Positions 19,354 through 28,638 of a DNA stretch of 64,000 nt are shown one piece after another; positions within the stretch are counted from its first letter, which is position 1; each line of letters opens with the position of its first letter. The stretch comes from Peptostreptococcus sp. D1 (GTDB taxonomy: Bacteria > Bacillota > Clostridia > Peptostreptococcales > Peptostreptococcaceae). The notes under the pieces were generated by a model. That model searched no databases and was not told the origin of the DNA. It saw nothing but the letters and a program-made list of their open reading frames with translations. The stretch covers positions 1 to 64,000 of the forward strand of contig NZ_FONP01000011.1 in the NCBI RefSeq assembly GCF_900112955.1. Reading direction: 5' to 3'. The position numbers were made by a program, and so were the translations under genes.

Positions 19354-19848
19354 ATGTTATTTGAGGCATGGAGAAGCATGAGCGAAAATCATCAAAGCGA
19401 AGAGGCTGAAGTAAAGTTCTGGGAAGCCTTTTTGAAGGATGAAACAACAATATATGATGAAGTATTAAGAGAAAAAACACAGATTATTGCTGGAAAATTG
19501 AGTGATTTGGCAAGTCAGTACAAAACTACGCCGGAATTCTTTATGGGATTTTTGGATGGTATAAATGAAAGTATAGAAATGCCTTTGGAGCTTGAAAGGA
19601 TTGAAAAAGATACTCAAATCAGCATTAAGATCGACTGGGAAAAATTATATTTCAACATGGTTAATGTAGAAGCACATTGGTTATATGGGCTAAAAGGCTG
19701 GGAAGATATACTACCTGAGGATTTGAGAAAAAAAATTCAGAAGGAATTTAAGAAAACAAAAATTGTTGTTAAGGAAGAAAAAATCAAAAGAAACGACCCA
19801 TGTCCATGTGGAAGTGGTAAAAAGTATAAAAAATGTTGTGGCAAATAA
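19354..19848 (+). CDS. SEC-C motif protein
   Basis: The product has 164 residues. It ends in a perfect SEC-C zinc motif, [17 protein letters not shown], like the SecA tail and YecA-type proteins, which bind zinc and often contact ribosomes or SecB-like partners. The N-terminal 120 residues are helical and acidic and match no family I recognise. ATG 19354 follows AGAGAGG. It lies upstream of veg, which has its own promoter. Confidence 0.75.
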   Translation: MLFEAWRSMSENHQSEEAEVKFWEAFLKDETTIYDEVLREKTQIIAGKLSDLASQYKTTPEFFMGFLDGINESIEMPLELERIEKDTQISIKIDWEKLYFNMVNVEAHWLYGLKGWEDILPEDLRKKIQKEFKKTKIVVKEEKIKRNDPCPCGSGKKYKKCCGK

Positions 19849-19888
19849 TTGACAAATTTATTGAGATATTGTAAAATATTATGTTATC

Positions 19889-19917
19889 TTGACAAAATTA
19901 CATCTTTATGGTATTAT
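19889..19917 (+). promoter_or_regulatory. Promoter of veg
   Basis: TTGACA (19889-19894), 17 bases, TATTAT (19912-19917): a strong sigma-A promoter, in keeping with the known high expression of veg in Firmicutes. Confidence 0.75.
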
Positions 19918-19950
19918 ATTATAGTATAATACAAAAGGATGGTGATATTT

Positions 19951-20208
19951 TTGGCAACAACAGCTACGCTAGATAATATTAGACATACGTTGGAAAAGTA
20001 TGTTGGGAACAAAATATTACTAAAGGCAGATCAAGGAAGAAAACATATTGTTACTAAAAAAGGCATACTTGAAAATTTATATCCAAGTGTTTTCGTTATT
20101 AAAATTGGCGATGCTGAAAGTGGGTTCGAGAGAGTGGCGTACAGCTATTCTGACTTACTTACTGAGACTGTAAAAATTAAGGTTTTTAAAAGTAACAATG
20201 CAAGTTAA
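19951..20208 (+). CDS. veg: Veg protein
   Basis: A small protein of about 85 residues, recognised from TLEKYVGNKILLKADQGRKH, YPSVFVIKI and the C-terminal FERVAYSYSDLLTETVKI, which match the Veg family (DUF1021). In Bacillus, Veg affects biofilm gene control. The start is probably TTG 19951 behind AAAGGATGG. An ATG at 19939 in the same frame overlaps that ribosome site. The gene next to ispE is a common Firmicute neighbourhood. Confidence 0.85.
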   Translation: MATTATLDNIRHTLEKYVGNKILLKADQGRKHIVTKKGILENLYPSVFVIKIGDAESGFERVAYSYSDLLTETVKIKVFKSNNAS

Positions 20209-20230
20209 TAAAATTGGATACTAATATTTA

Positions 20231-20265
20231 GGGGCTGTAGCATTTATTTTCGCAACGGCTCTTTT
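20231..20265 (+). terminator. Terminator of veg
   Basis: GGGGCTGTAGC (from 20231) pairs imperfectly with GCAACGGCTC, followed by six T. Confidence 0.7.
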
Positions 20266-20356
20266 TTATGTTATAATTATGATATGTGGAATTTTGTACA
20301 TTTTCTGTGGAATCTATGTACTTTAAGTAATTCCTTTATGCGGAGGTTTATTATTG

Positions 20357-21286
20357 ATGAAAACAATTAAATTGAGGGCAAGAGCGAAAATCAATTTATC
20401 AATTAATATTAATGGAGTTTTTGAAGATGGATATCATGATGTGCAAATGGTAATGCAGTCAATAGACCTGTCTGACTATATACTAATTAGAAAGAAGCCC
20501 TCAGGCTATAAATTGACAATATCAAATTCGAATTTGATTTCTGATAAAAGAAATATAATATACAGGACATGGCAATATATGAAGGAAAAATATGAAATTG
20601 AAGAGGGTGTAGAGGTTTTTCTGGAAAAGAATATACCGATAGCAGCGGGCATGGCAGGTGGAAGTGCAGATTCTGCTGCGATGTTTGTTGGAATTAATAA
20701 ATTATTTGATTTGGGGCTTGATGAAAAAGAATTAATTGAGGACTCAAAGGCATTGGGATCTGATATTGCATTTTGTATTTCTGGTGGCACTGCATTGGCT
20801 TGTGGAAAAGGTACGGACATACAAAAGCTTAAAGCTTTGAATAAAGATATCAACATTTTGGTATGCAAGCCGAATCAGTCCGCATCCACGAGTAAAATAT
20901 ATAGCAAATTTGATATAATGTTCTTGGACGAAAAAAATAAAATTTCACTTACCGATAATAGGCTGATGAATTATGTTCCAAATAACGAGAGGCTAGTTGA
21001 ATCTATAAGCAATGGAAAATGTATCTGTGACATTGTTGAAGCGATGGGGAATATGTTGGAGCCTGTTACTAGAACTTTATGCTCTGATATAGATATAATA
21101 AAAAAAATCATGGATGCTTCAGGCTCCATAAAAAGCATGATGAGTGGAAGTGGACCGACTGTTTTTGGTTTCTTTTCGGACAATAAAGCTTTAAAAAAAT
21201 GCAGTAAAATATTGAGAAATGAATATATAAATACATATGTGACCAAACCTTCTAGTAAGGGTGTGGAAATATGTGTATTTAATTAA
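20357..21286 (+). CDS. ispE: 4-diphosphocytidyl-2-C-methyl-D-erythritol kinase
   Basis: This GHMP-family kinase phosphorylates CDP-ME in the non-mevalonate isoprenoid pathway. The 309 residues include ARAKINLSININGVFEDGYH at the start, the ATP loop IPIAAGMAGGSADSAA and the C-terminal SMMSGSGPTVFGFF. ATG 20357 follows CGGAGG. murI begins 11 bases after the stop, so ispE, murI and the genes down to ftsH may be one unit. Confidence 0.92.
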   Translation: MKTIKLRARAKINLSININGVFEDGYHDVQMVMQSIDLSDYILIRKKPSGYKLTISNSNLISDKRNIIYRTWQYMKEKYEIEEGVEVFLEKNIPIAAGMAGGSADSAAMFVGINKLFDLGLDEKELIEDSKALGSDIAFCISGGTALACGKGTDIQKLKALNKDINILVCKPNQSASTSKIYSKFDIMFLDEKNKISLTDNRLMNYVPNNERLVESISNGKCICDIVEAMGNMLEPVTRTLCSDIDIIKKIMDASGSIKSMMSGSGPTVFGFFSDNKALKKCSKILRNEYINTYVTKPSSKGVEICVFN

Positions 21287-21297
21287 GGGGAAAATAT

Positions 21298-22104
21298 ATG
21301 GATAGAAGACCGATAGGAGTTTTTGACTCCGGCTTGGGTGGTTTGACTGTTCTAAAAGAGATAAACAGATACCTTCCCAATGAAGATACAATATATTTTG
21401 GTGATACAGCCAGAGTGCCTTATGGACCGAGGTCAAAGGAAACAATAATAAAATATACTTTTCAAGCGATTAATTTCTTAAAGTCGAAGGAGGTTAAGGC
21501 TATAGTTATTGCGTGTAATACAGCCACAGCTAGAGCCTTGGTGGAGGCAAAAGAAAGCTATGACATCCCAATCATTGGAGTAATAGATGCGGGGGCAAGA
21601 GCTGCAGTCAAAACTACGAAAAATAAAAAGGTTGGAATTATTGGTACTGCTGGTACAATAAATTCAAAGGCATATAATAAAGCAGTGAAGAGTATAGACA
21701 AGAAAATACAGGTGATAGGTAAAGCCTGCCCACTATTTGTACCTTTGGTTGAAGAAGGATGGGCAAACAAAGAAATTTCATCGACTGCTGCACACATGTA
21801 CTTGGATTCGTTGATTGAAAGGGGTGTCGATTCACTGGTTTTGGGATGCACTCATTATCCGATACTCAAGAGAACTATCGGTGAAGCAGTTGGAGCTGAT
21901 ATAAAATTAATAAATCCTGCGAAAGAGACGGCTTTGGATTTAAAGAAAAAATTGGAGGACAATAATTTGCTGAACACCTCAGAAAAAAAGGGTAGTTGCA
22001 AGTATTTTGTTTCTGATATCAACGAACAGTTTTCAAAAGTCGCAGGCGAGTTTTTGAAGAGAAAGATAACAGACTTGGAAAAAGTTGAGATTCATAGATA
22101 TTGA
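21298..22104 (+). CDS. murI: Glutamate racemase
   Basis: It supplies D-glutamate for peptidoglycan. The 268-residue product has IGVFDSGLGGLTVLKEI with the catalytic aspartate region, VIACNTATARA with the first catalytic Cys, and LVLGCTHYPIL with the second Cys. The RBS AAGGGG precedes the ATG. It lies between ispE and a DUF1934 gene with very short gaps. Confidence 0.93.
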   Translation: MDRRPIGVFDSGLGGLTVLKEINRYLPNEDTIYFGDTARVPYGPRSKETIIKYTFQAINFLKSKEVKAIVIACNTATARALVEAKESYDIPIIGVIDAGARAAVKTTKNKKVGIIGTAGTINSKAYNKAVKSIDKKIQVIGKACPLFVPLVEEGWANKEISSTAAHMYLDSLIERGVDSLVLGCTHYPILKRTIGEAVGADIKLINPAKETALDLKKKLEDNNLLNTSEKKGSCKYFVSDINEQFSKVAGEFLKRKITDLEKVEIHRY

Positions 22105-22144
22105 TTAGGATTTGAAAGGGATTCGAATAGAATTTGGGTGTGAT

Positions 22145-22558
22145 ATGGATGTTAAGATTACAATAAAGACTTCTCAAATTTTAGAAGCTGGTGATATACA
22201 AACTATTGAGAGCTTTTACAATGGAAAAAAAACTCTTAAAAGCACTGGGATATTTTTAGCTTTTGAAGAAAATGGCAATATGAAGAAATACCATAGAGTC
22301 ATAAAGATAGGTGACAAAGAGGTTGCAATTATCAACTCAGGTGATTCTAGCTCAAAAATGAAATTTGTGGAAAATGAGAGTCATAATTCCATTTATAGAA
22401 CACCTTATGGCAGCTTTGATATGTCTATTTACACGTACAAGATAAAGAAAAAAATTCTGGAAAATGAAGTAAAGCTAAATTTAGATTATAAAATAGAAAT
22501 AAAGGGATTGATGAAGGCTAATAATAGAATAGAAATAAAGGCTATTGCGGAGGAGTAA
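22145..22558 (+). CDS. DUF1934 (YwiB-like) protein
   Basis: The product has 137 residues, predicted to form a small calycin-like beta-barrel as in DUF1934 proteins (YwiB). The signature elements are DVKITIKTSQ at the start and TPYGSFDMSIYTYKIKKKI in the middle. I chose ATG 22145, as the upstream TTG at 22112 adds a stretch without family similarity. It overlaps no gene but ends one base before the tilS ATG. The function is unknown. Confidence 0.75.
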   Translation: MDVKITIKTSQILEAGDIQTIESFYNGKKTLKSTGIFLAFEENGNMKKYHRVIKIGDKEVAIINSGDSSSKMKFVENESHNSIYRTPYGSFDMSIYTYKIKKKILENEVKLNLDYKIEIKGLMKANNRIEIKAIAEE

Positions 22559-22559
22559 T

Positions 22560-23939
22560 ATGATATTTGACTCTGTTTTAAAAACTATTACTGAGAAAAG
22601 CATGATAGAAACAGGTGACCAAATAGTAGTGGCAGTTTCAGGTGGTCCAGATTCTGTGTGTTTGCTGCATATTTTGCATAAGCTATCAAATCAAATGGAC
22701 ATAAGGCTATTTGTTGCTCACTTAAATCATCAAATTAGAGGACTCGAAGCTCATCTAGATTCCCTGTACGTTATGAAGCTTTGTGATAGCTTAGATATAC
22801 CATGCTTTATAAAGTCAATTGATGTTCCAAAATATTGCGAGGATAATAAGCTTGGACTTGAAGATGGTGCAAGGATACTAAGATATAAAATGTTCAACGA
22901 AATAAAAGCAAGGGTTGGTGCGAATAAGGTTGCAATTGGTCATAATAAAAATGATCAGGCTGAGACTGTTTTGATGAGAATAATGAGAGGGACAGGGCTT
23001 CAGGGCTTGAGAGGAATCGAATATAAAAGAAAAGATGGTATTATTAGACCTATTTTGGATTTGAATAGAAAAGATATTGAAAAGTATTGTGTTGAGCATG
23101 AGCTGTATCCAAGGATTGATAGGACAAACCTTGAATCAATATATTCTAGAAACAAGATTAGACTGGAATTGATACCTTATATTCAAAAAGAGTTTAATGA
23201 TAATTTTATAGATAGTGTAATCAGAATGGTTCAAAATCTAAGAAGCGATAGCGACTACATTCTTAATGAAGTAGATAAAGAGTATGCCGAGCTGGCAAGA
23301 GCTTATGAGGATGGGGTGTATTTATTTGTAGAAAGGTTTAATACATTACATAGTGCTGTCAAATCCAGGCTTATAATTAGAGGTATAAGAGCTTTGGTTG
23401 GAGACGTAAACGGAATAGAAAAAAAGCATATTGACGAAGTGCTGGAAATGTCGAAAGATGGCAAATTGAATAAAAAAATCAATCTTCCAAGAGGTATTTT
23501 CGTTTATAGAAAGCAAGGATATATCTTGCTGACTAAATCCATATTAGAGGAGAGCAATATTGAGTATGAGTACGCGATTGAGCCTGGAAAGGACGTTTTC
23601 ATATCTGAATTAGGAAAGACATTTAAGTCAGAAATTGTACCTTTGGAAAATTTTAACAGTGATGAATTAAAAAAAGGCTTACAATTTCTAGATTTGGGTA
23701 AAATAAGAAGTAGCATTAGATTGAGAAATAGAAGACAAGGTGATAAAATAAGATTATCGGGTGGATCTAAAAAGATAAAAGAGCTTTTCATAGGCTTAAA
23801 AATCCCGAGGGAAAATAGAGATAAAGTACCAATTTTGGTTGATGGAGAGAGTGTGGTTGCAGTTTGTGACTATAGGATGAGCATAGATTACAAGATCGAA
23901 GAAAAAACCGAAAAGATTTTGATGTTTACGCTTGAATAA
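22560..23939 (+). CDS. tilS: tRNA(Ile)-lysidine synthase
   Basis: It modifies C34 of the AUA-reading tRNA-Ile with lysine, using ATP. The P-loop VAVSGGPDSVCLLH (N-terminal PP-loop ATPase) is clear, followed by HLNHQIRG and the AIGHNKNDQAETVLMRIMRG motif. The C-terminal TilS domain includes NRRQGDKIRLSGGSKKIKEL. The product has 459 residues. ATG 22560 follows GGAGG of the preceding gene's end. In many Firmicutes hpt sits between tilS and ftsH; here it is absent. Confidence 0.93.
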   Translation: MIFDSVLKTITEKSMIETGDQIVVAVSGGPDSVCLLHILHKLSNQMDIRLFVAHLNHQIRGLEAHLDSLYVMKLCDSLDIPCFIKSIDVPKYCEDNKLGLEDGARILRYKMFNEIKARVGANKVAIGHNKNDQAETVLMRIMRGTGLQGLRGIEYKRKDGIIRPILDLNRKDIEKYCVEHELYPRIDRTNLESIYSRNKIRLELIPYIQKEFNDNFIDSVIRMVQNLRSDSDYILNEVDKEYAELARAYEDGVYLFVERFNTLHSAVKSRLIIRGIRALVGDVNGIEKKHIDEVLEMSKDGKLNKKINLPRGIFVYRKQGYILLTKSILEESNIEYEYAIEPGKDVFISELGKTFKSEIVPLENFNSDELKKGLQFLDLGKIRSSIRLRNRRQGDKIRLSGGSKKIKELFIGLKIPRENRDKVPILVDGESVVAVCDYRMSIDYKIEEKTEKILMFTLE

Positions 23940-23958
23940 TAATAAGGAGGTAGGTATA

Positions 23959-25881
23959 TTGCATAAGACACTGAGAGGTGCCGGAATTTATTTGATAATG
24001 TTGCTATTAATCGTAGGAATCGTTCGGTACACTGGAAATCAAAAAGAAAAATACACTGATATGGAGTTTTCAACTTTGTATCAAACCTTGAAAAATGGAA
24101 ATATTAAAGACATAAAAATTGTCGATGATACGAGTATTTCTGGAACATTAAAGGATGGAACTAAGTTTAAGTCTTATATTCCTAGTGAAATTAAGAGTGA
24201 TAAATTGGCACAGGATTTTTTGACTAGCATTGAAAAAGATAAGGTGAAATTAACTGCTGAACCGACCCCTAAAACTCCTTGGCTGATAGAACTATTGCCG
24301 ACATTACTACTTTTGGCATTCATGGTTATTGCTTTCTTTGTTATTATGAATCAGTCACAGGGTGGTGGAGGAAAGGTTATGAGCTTTGCCAAATCAAAAG
24401 CAAAGCAGCATAAATCAGGTAAAGATAAAGTATTATTTAAAGATGTTGCTGGGTTAAAAGAGGAAAAAGAAGAGCTACAGGAAATTGTTGATTTCTTGAA
24501 AAATCCAAAGAAATATATAGATTTGGGAGCTAGAATTCCAAAGGGGATTTTGATGGTAGGACCTCCAGGAACAGGTAAGACATACTTATCAAGAGCTGTT
24601 GCTGGTGAAGCTGGAGTACCATTCTTTACTATTAGTGGTTCAGATTTTGTTGAGATGTTTGTCGGTGTGGGTGCCTCAAGAGTAAGAGATTTATTCGAGC
24701 AGGCAAAAAAAGAATCGCCAGCAATTATTTTTATCGATGAAATAGATGCTGTTGGTAGAAAAAGGGGTGCAGGTCTTGGTGGCGGACATGACGAAAGAGA
24801 GCAGACATTAAATCAGCTTCTTGTTGAAATGGATGGATTCGGTGTAAATCAAGGGATTATTATAATGGCTGCTACTAATAGACCTGATATTCTCGACCCA
24901 GCGCTTTTGAGACCTGGACGCTTTGATAGACAAGTTGTTGTCGGAAGACCAGATGTAAAGGGGAGGGAGGAAATTTTCAAGGTTCACTCAAAAAATAAAC
25001 CTTTGTCAGATGACATTGATTTGAATGTTTTAGCAAAGAGTACACCTGGATTTACTCCAGCCGATATAGAAAATATTATGAATGAAGCTGCTATATTAAC
25101 TGCGAGAAATGGCAAGGATAAAATATCCATGGAATATATTGAGGAAGCAATTACCAAGGTGATTGTTGGTGTTGCTAAAAAATCAAGAGTTATAAGTGAA
25201 AAGGAAAGAATTTTGACAGCCTATCACGAAGGAGGACACGCAGTATGTGCTCACTTGTTAGATTTGATGGATCCAGTTCATCAGGTTACTATTATTCCAA
25301 GAGGTATGGCTGGTGGATTTACACTACAGTTACCAACGGAAGATAAATATTATGCTACTAAGGGAGAAATGATGCAGGAGTTGATAGTACTTCTTGCAGG
25401 AAGAGTATCTGAAGAGTTAAACTTGGATGATATTTCTACCGGAGCATCAAACGACCTTCAAAGAGTTACTCAATTAGCTAGAGATATGGTCGCTAAGTAT
25501 GGTATGAGCGAAAAGCTTGGACCAATAAATTTCGCTTCACAGGATGAAGTATTTATAGGTAATAGCTTTGGTCATGCAAAGGAGTATTCTGAAGAAGTAG
25601 CTGCTGAGATAGATGTTGAGGTTAGAGCTATAGTATCTGATGCATATGAAAAAACTAAGATTATGTTGAGAGAAAATCAAGAACGATTGGATTATATAGC
25701 AAAGGCGTTGCTTGAGTTTGAAACACTAAATGAAAGTCAGTTTGTAGAAGCTTTTGAGATGAGGCTTCCTTTAAATAGAGAGGAAAAAATTGATGAGGAA
25801 ATTGATCAGGTAAAAATCGATAATGAAAAAATTGATGATGAGATTTCGACTGCCGACAAAAATAAAGCTGATGTAGAATAA
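23959..25881 (+). CDS. ftsH: ATP-dependent zinc metalloprotease FtsH
   Basis: A membrane-anchored AAA protease for quality control of membrane and cytosolic proteins. It has two N-terminal membrane segments (about residues 10-27 and 112-135), Walker A GPPGTGKT, Walker [12 protein letters not shown], the SRH region [20 protein letters not shown], and the zinc site H423-E424-x-x-H427. The length is 640 residues. The start is TTG 23959 behind a perfect AAGGAGGT; an in-frame TTG at 23932 overlaps tilS. The C-terminal tail is unusually acidic and asparagine/isoleucine-rich. Confidence 0.95.
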   Translation: MHKTLRGAGIYLIMLLLIVGIVRYTGNQKEKYTDMEFSTLYQTLKNGNIKDIKIVDDTSISGTLKDGTKFKSYIPSEIKSDKLAQDFLTSIEKDKVKLTAEPTPKTPWLIELLPTLLLLAFMVIAFFVIMNQSQGGGGKVMSFAKSKAKQHKSGKDKVLFKDVAGLKEEKEELQEIVDFLKNPKKYIDLGARIPKGILMVGPPGTGKTYLSRAVAGEAGVPFFTISGSDFVEMFVGVGASRVRDLFEQAKKESPAIIFIDEIDAVGRKRGAGLGGGHDEREQTLNQLLVEMDGFGVNQGIIIMAATNRPDILDPALLRPGRFDRQVVVGRPDVKGREEIFKVHSKNKPLSDDIDLNVLAKSTPGFTPADIENIMNEAAILTARNGKDKISMEYIEEAITKVIVGVAKKSRVISEKERILTAYHEGGHAVCAHLLDLMDPVHQVTIIPRGMAGGFTLQLPTEDKYYATKGEMMQELIVLLAGRVSEELNLDDISTGASNDLQRVTQLARDMVAKYGMSEKLGPINFASQDEVFIGNSFGHAKEYSEEVAAEIDVEVRAIVSDAYEKTKIMLRENQERLDYIAKALLEFETLNESQFVEAFEMRLPLNREEKIDEEIDQVKIDNEKIDDEISTADKNKADVE

Positions 25882-25939
25882 ATAAAATATTAAATACTTG
25901 TTAATAAATCTCGAATGCTTATTACTAATATTGCAGTAT

Positions 25940-25983
25940 TTAACCACCAAAAACAAATTTGTATTTGGTGGTTAATTTTTTTT
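25940..25983 (+). terminator. Terminator after ftsH
   Basis: TTAACCACCAAA (25940-25951) and TTTGGTGGTTAA (25964-25975) form a perfect 12-bp stem, followed by eight T. Confidence 0.93.
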
Positions 25984-25990
25984 ATTATAT

Positions 25991-26018
25991 TTACATAATA
26001 ATTTATGCGTGATATAAT
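25991..26018 (+). promoter_or_regulatory. Candidate promoter of the molybdenum cofactor operon
   Basis: TTACAT (25991-25996), a 16-base spacer and TATAAT (26013-26018), 60 bases before the first gene of the long operon. Confidence 0.5.
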
Positions 26019-26077
26019 TAAAGAGCGTTAGCTAATAAAAAAACGAACGATAGATAATAGTTTGAAGGTGGCGTATT

Positions 26078-27022
26078 ATGAAAAAAACTGGAGCTGTTAT
26101 AGTAGCTGCTGGACTATCTTCCAGAATGAAGGCTTTTAAACCTTCTCTGCCATTTGGAGATTCTACGGTAGCGAATTGTACGATTAGTAAACTGAAAAAA
26201 CTGGATGTTTATCCTATTACGGTTGTTGTCGGACATAAGTCGGATGAATTGAAAAAAAGTATTTTTTTCGATGATATAAGGTATGTTGAAAATGAAAAAT
26301 ACTCAGAAACACAAATGTTTGATTCTGTTGTCCTTGGTGTTGAAGATATAATGAATTTGTGCGATCGGATTTTAATAATGCCTATGGATTTACCTGCCAT
26401 TTTAGAAGAAACATTGGAAAAGGTTTTGAGTATTGATGCCGAACTAGTGAGAACGACATATAATGGACAACCAGGACATCCTATAATAGTGAGCAATGAA
26501 TTTGCAAAATCTCTTGGAAATTACTGTGGAGAGGATGGGCTTAGAGGTGCAATGGAATCATATGGATCTCATATTACCAATGTAGATGTTGATGATGAGG
26601 CTGTATATTTCGATATAGATACGCCAGAGGAATATTCTGAGCTTATTGAGTGGAACTATCAAAGAGGTAAAGGATATCCTATAGGACCTCAAATTGAAGT
26701 CAAATTAAAAGCTAGAGAAGTTTTTTTTGATGAAACAGCTTATAGATTACTGAAGAGTATAGACTCCCAAAAATCTATACAGCAAGCGTGTGTTAGCGTG
26801 GGCATTTCATATTCAAAGGGAAGTAAGATTATTAAGGATATTGAGAGAGAGCTTGGATTTCCGGTTGTTGAAAAATGGACCGGAGGAACAGGTGGAGGAG
26901 GGTCTTCACTTACCAAAGAGGGCTTGAGATTGGTTGATAGCTATTCTAAGCTAATGAGTGAAATGTATAAAGATCTAGAAAAAAAGTATAAAAAATATTT
27001 TGCCATGGGATTGAGAGGGTAG
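26078..27022 (+). CDS. MocA-like nucleotidyltransferase fused to a ModE/LysR-type HTH
   Basis: Residues 1-195 resemble MocA/MobA nucleotidyltransferases (VIVAAGLSSRMKAFKPSLPFG, PMDLPAI, NGQPGHPIIV), which attach CMP or GMP to molybdopterin. Residues 205-310 are a winged-helix domain of the ModE N-terminal type (SVGISYSKGSKIIKDIERELGFPVVEKWTGGTGGGGSSLT), normally used for molybdate-responsive DNA binding. The two-domain protein (314 residues) may both finish the cofactor and sense or regulate. The lack of a molybdate-binding TOBE domain is notable. It opens an operon of closely spaced genes running to modC. Confidence 0.82.
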   Translation: MKKTGAVIVAAGLSSRMKAFKPSLPFGDSTVANCTISKLKKLDVYPITVVVGHKSDELKKSIFFDDIRYVENEKYSETQMFDSVVLGVEDIMNLCDRILIMPMDLPAILEETLEKVLSIDAELVRTTYNGQPGHPIIVSNEFAKSLGNYCGEDGLRGAMESYGSHITNVDVDDEAVYFDIDTPEEYSELIEWNYQRGKGYPIGPQIEVKLKAREVFFDETAYRLLKSIDSQKSIQQACVSVGISYSKGSKIIKDIERELGFPVVEKWTGGTGGGGSSLTKEGLRLVDSYSKLMSEMYKDLEKKYKKYFAMGLRG

Positions 27023-27029
27023 TGAGTTT

Positions 27030-27608
27030 ATGAGAAAATTATATCTTGTTAGACATGCGACACCTAATTTCAAGGACGATATCAGACTGTGTATCGGAAA
27101 AACCGATATAGATATCGGCAACAAGGGAATAGATGAAAGCAAAAAATTGAGAGACTTTTTTTCGAAAAAGCAAATAAATAGTATTTTTTCAAGTCCGCTA
27201 AGTAGGTGTGTAAGTACTGCTGAAATAATTTCTGATGGTAAGCTAGAAATAAATATTGACGCAGGGCTTATGGAAATTGACATGGGCGAATGGGAAGGTA
27301 TACCTCTTAAGGATATCGTCAAAGAGCTTGGAGATGAACCTTCGAATGGCGAAAGGCGTGTAGATGCCTTGAAACGCATGGAAAATGCTATTATAGAGAT
27401 AATGAATAATACAGCTGGAGATGTTATTTGTGTTGCTCATGCTGGTGTTAATTGTGCATTTATTGCAAAGGTGATAGGTGCAGATATTAAGACCTCTAGG
27501 GCTATAAGGCAGCCATACGCATCTTACAGCTGTTTTGAGTATGAAAATTTCGAGTTTAAGTGTCTGGAAATTGGAATTTTACCTGAAAAGGAGTCTGAAT
27601 TGAAATAA
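27030..27608 (+). CDS. Histidine phosphatase family protein
   Basis: The product has 192 residues with the phosphoglycerate mutase-like catalytic motif LVRHATPNF, FSSPLSRCVSTAEI and ICVAHAGVN, the second histidine. It resembles CobC-like small-molecule phosphatases. It lies 7 bases after the MocA-HTH gene and 1 base before xdhC, so it belongs to the molybdenum operon. Its substrate there is unknown; a phosphorylated cofactor intermediate is only a guess. Confidence 0.78.
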   Translation: MRKLYLVRHATPNFKDDIRLCIGKTDIDIGNKGIDESKKLRDFFSKKQINSIFSSPLSRCVSTAEIISDGKLEINIDAGLMEIDMGEWEGIPLKDIVKELGDEPSNGERRVDALKRMENAIIEIMNNTAGDVICVAHAGVNCAFIAKVIGADIKTSRAIRQPYASYSCFEYENFEFKCLEIGILPEKESELK

Positions 27609-27609
27609 T

Positions 27610-28638
27610 ATGAAAACGTTTTTTAAGTTATTGGATGAGGAATTAAATAGTGGTAGAGATGTTACTATGGTTAGCATTACTGCCAGCTCTGGCTCCACGC
27701 CTAGAGGTGCTGGTGCTAGAATGATTGTAGGAGAAAAAGGAAGGATTTATGGAACTATTGGCGGTGGTGCAGTTGAGTATCTCTGTCAACAGAAGGCGCA
27801 GGAAGTTCTAAGTACAAAGAGATCGTTTAATGAAAAATATATTCTGAGACAAAACGAGGTTCAGGATTTAGGTATGATCTGTGGTGGAGATGTGGCGTGT
27901 TTCTTTCAGTATATATCGAGCGAGGATGAAAATACGAAAAAATTGGTTCGTGCCATTTTAGATTCTTTTGAAAGAAATGAAGACATATGGTTGATACTGG
28001 ATATTACAGATGGTGTTCAAGCTTCGATGGGAGTCGTATGTGGAAGTAACCATTGTGTTGGAATAGATATACCAGAAGAAATAATCAATAGCTTGGATGG
28101 AAAATCGAGAAAGTACACTATAGGCGAAAGAATATATTATGTCGAACAAATAAATAGAAATTCAAAGGTATATATTTTTGGCGGTGGTCATGTGGCTCAG
28201 CAATTGGTGCCGACATTACATAGGATAGGATTTAATTGTATTGTGGTGGAGGATAGAGAAGATTTCGCCAAAAAGGAATTATTCGATGGCGTTTTGTCTA
28301 CAAGAATAGTGAATATGGAAAACTTATCTGAGCTTTGTGATGAGATTACGAAAAATGACTATATTTGTATTATGACTAGAGGACACAAGGACGATTATAT
28401 CGTTCAACGTCAAGTTTTAAAGTCTCCTGCCAGATATATTGGAGTAATTGGAAGTAGGAAAAAGACTGCGAGTGTGATGGAAAGGCTAAGAAATGATGGG
28501 TATGGTGACGAGGATCTAGCTAGAATAACGGCACCTATAGGTATATCCATTGCGTGTGAAACACCTGCAGAAATAGCGATTAGTATTGCTGGACAATTGA
28601 TAAATGAAAGGGCGAAAGATAGACATGAAAATAATTAA
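27610..28638 (+). CDS. XdhC/CoxI-family maturation factor
   Basis: XdhC-type proteins bind molybdenum cofactor, promote its sulfuration and insert it into molybdenum hydroxylases. The 342 residues show the N-terminal CoxI-like part (TASSGSTPRGAGARMIV, GTIGGGAVEY) and the C-terminal Rossmann domain (YIFGGGHVAQQLVPTL, YIGVIGSRKKTASV, PIGISIACETPAEIAISIA). It fits the hydroxylase genes at 35265-38984. The next gene overlaps its end by 14 bases. Confidence 0.88.
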   Translation: MKTFFKLLDEELNSGRDVTMVSITASSGSTPRGAGARMIVGEKGRIYGTIGGGAVEYLCQQKAQEVLSTKRSFNEKYILRQNEVQDLGMICGGDVACFFQYISSEDENTKKLVRAILDSFERNEDIWLILDITDGVQASMGVVCGSNHCVGIDIPEEIINSLDGKSRKYTIGERIYYVEQINRNSKVYIFGGGHVAQQLVPTLHRIGFNCIVVEDREDFAKKELFDGVLSTRIVNMENLSELCDEITKNDYICIMTRGHKDDYIVQRQVLKSPARYIGVIGSRKKTASVMERLRNDGYGDEDLARITAPIGISIACETPAEIAISIAGQLINERAKDRHENN

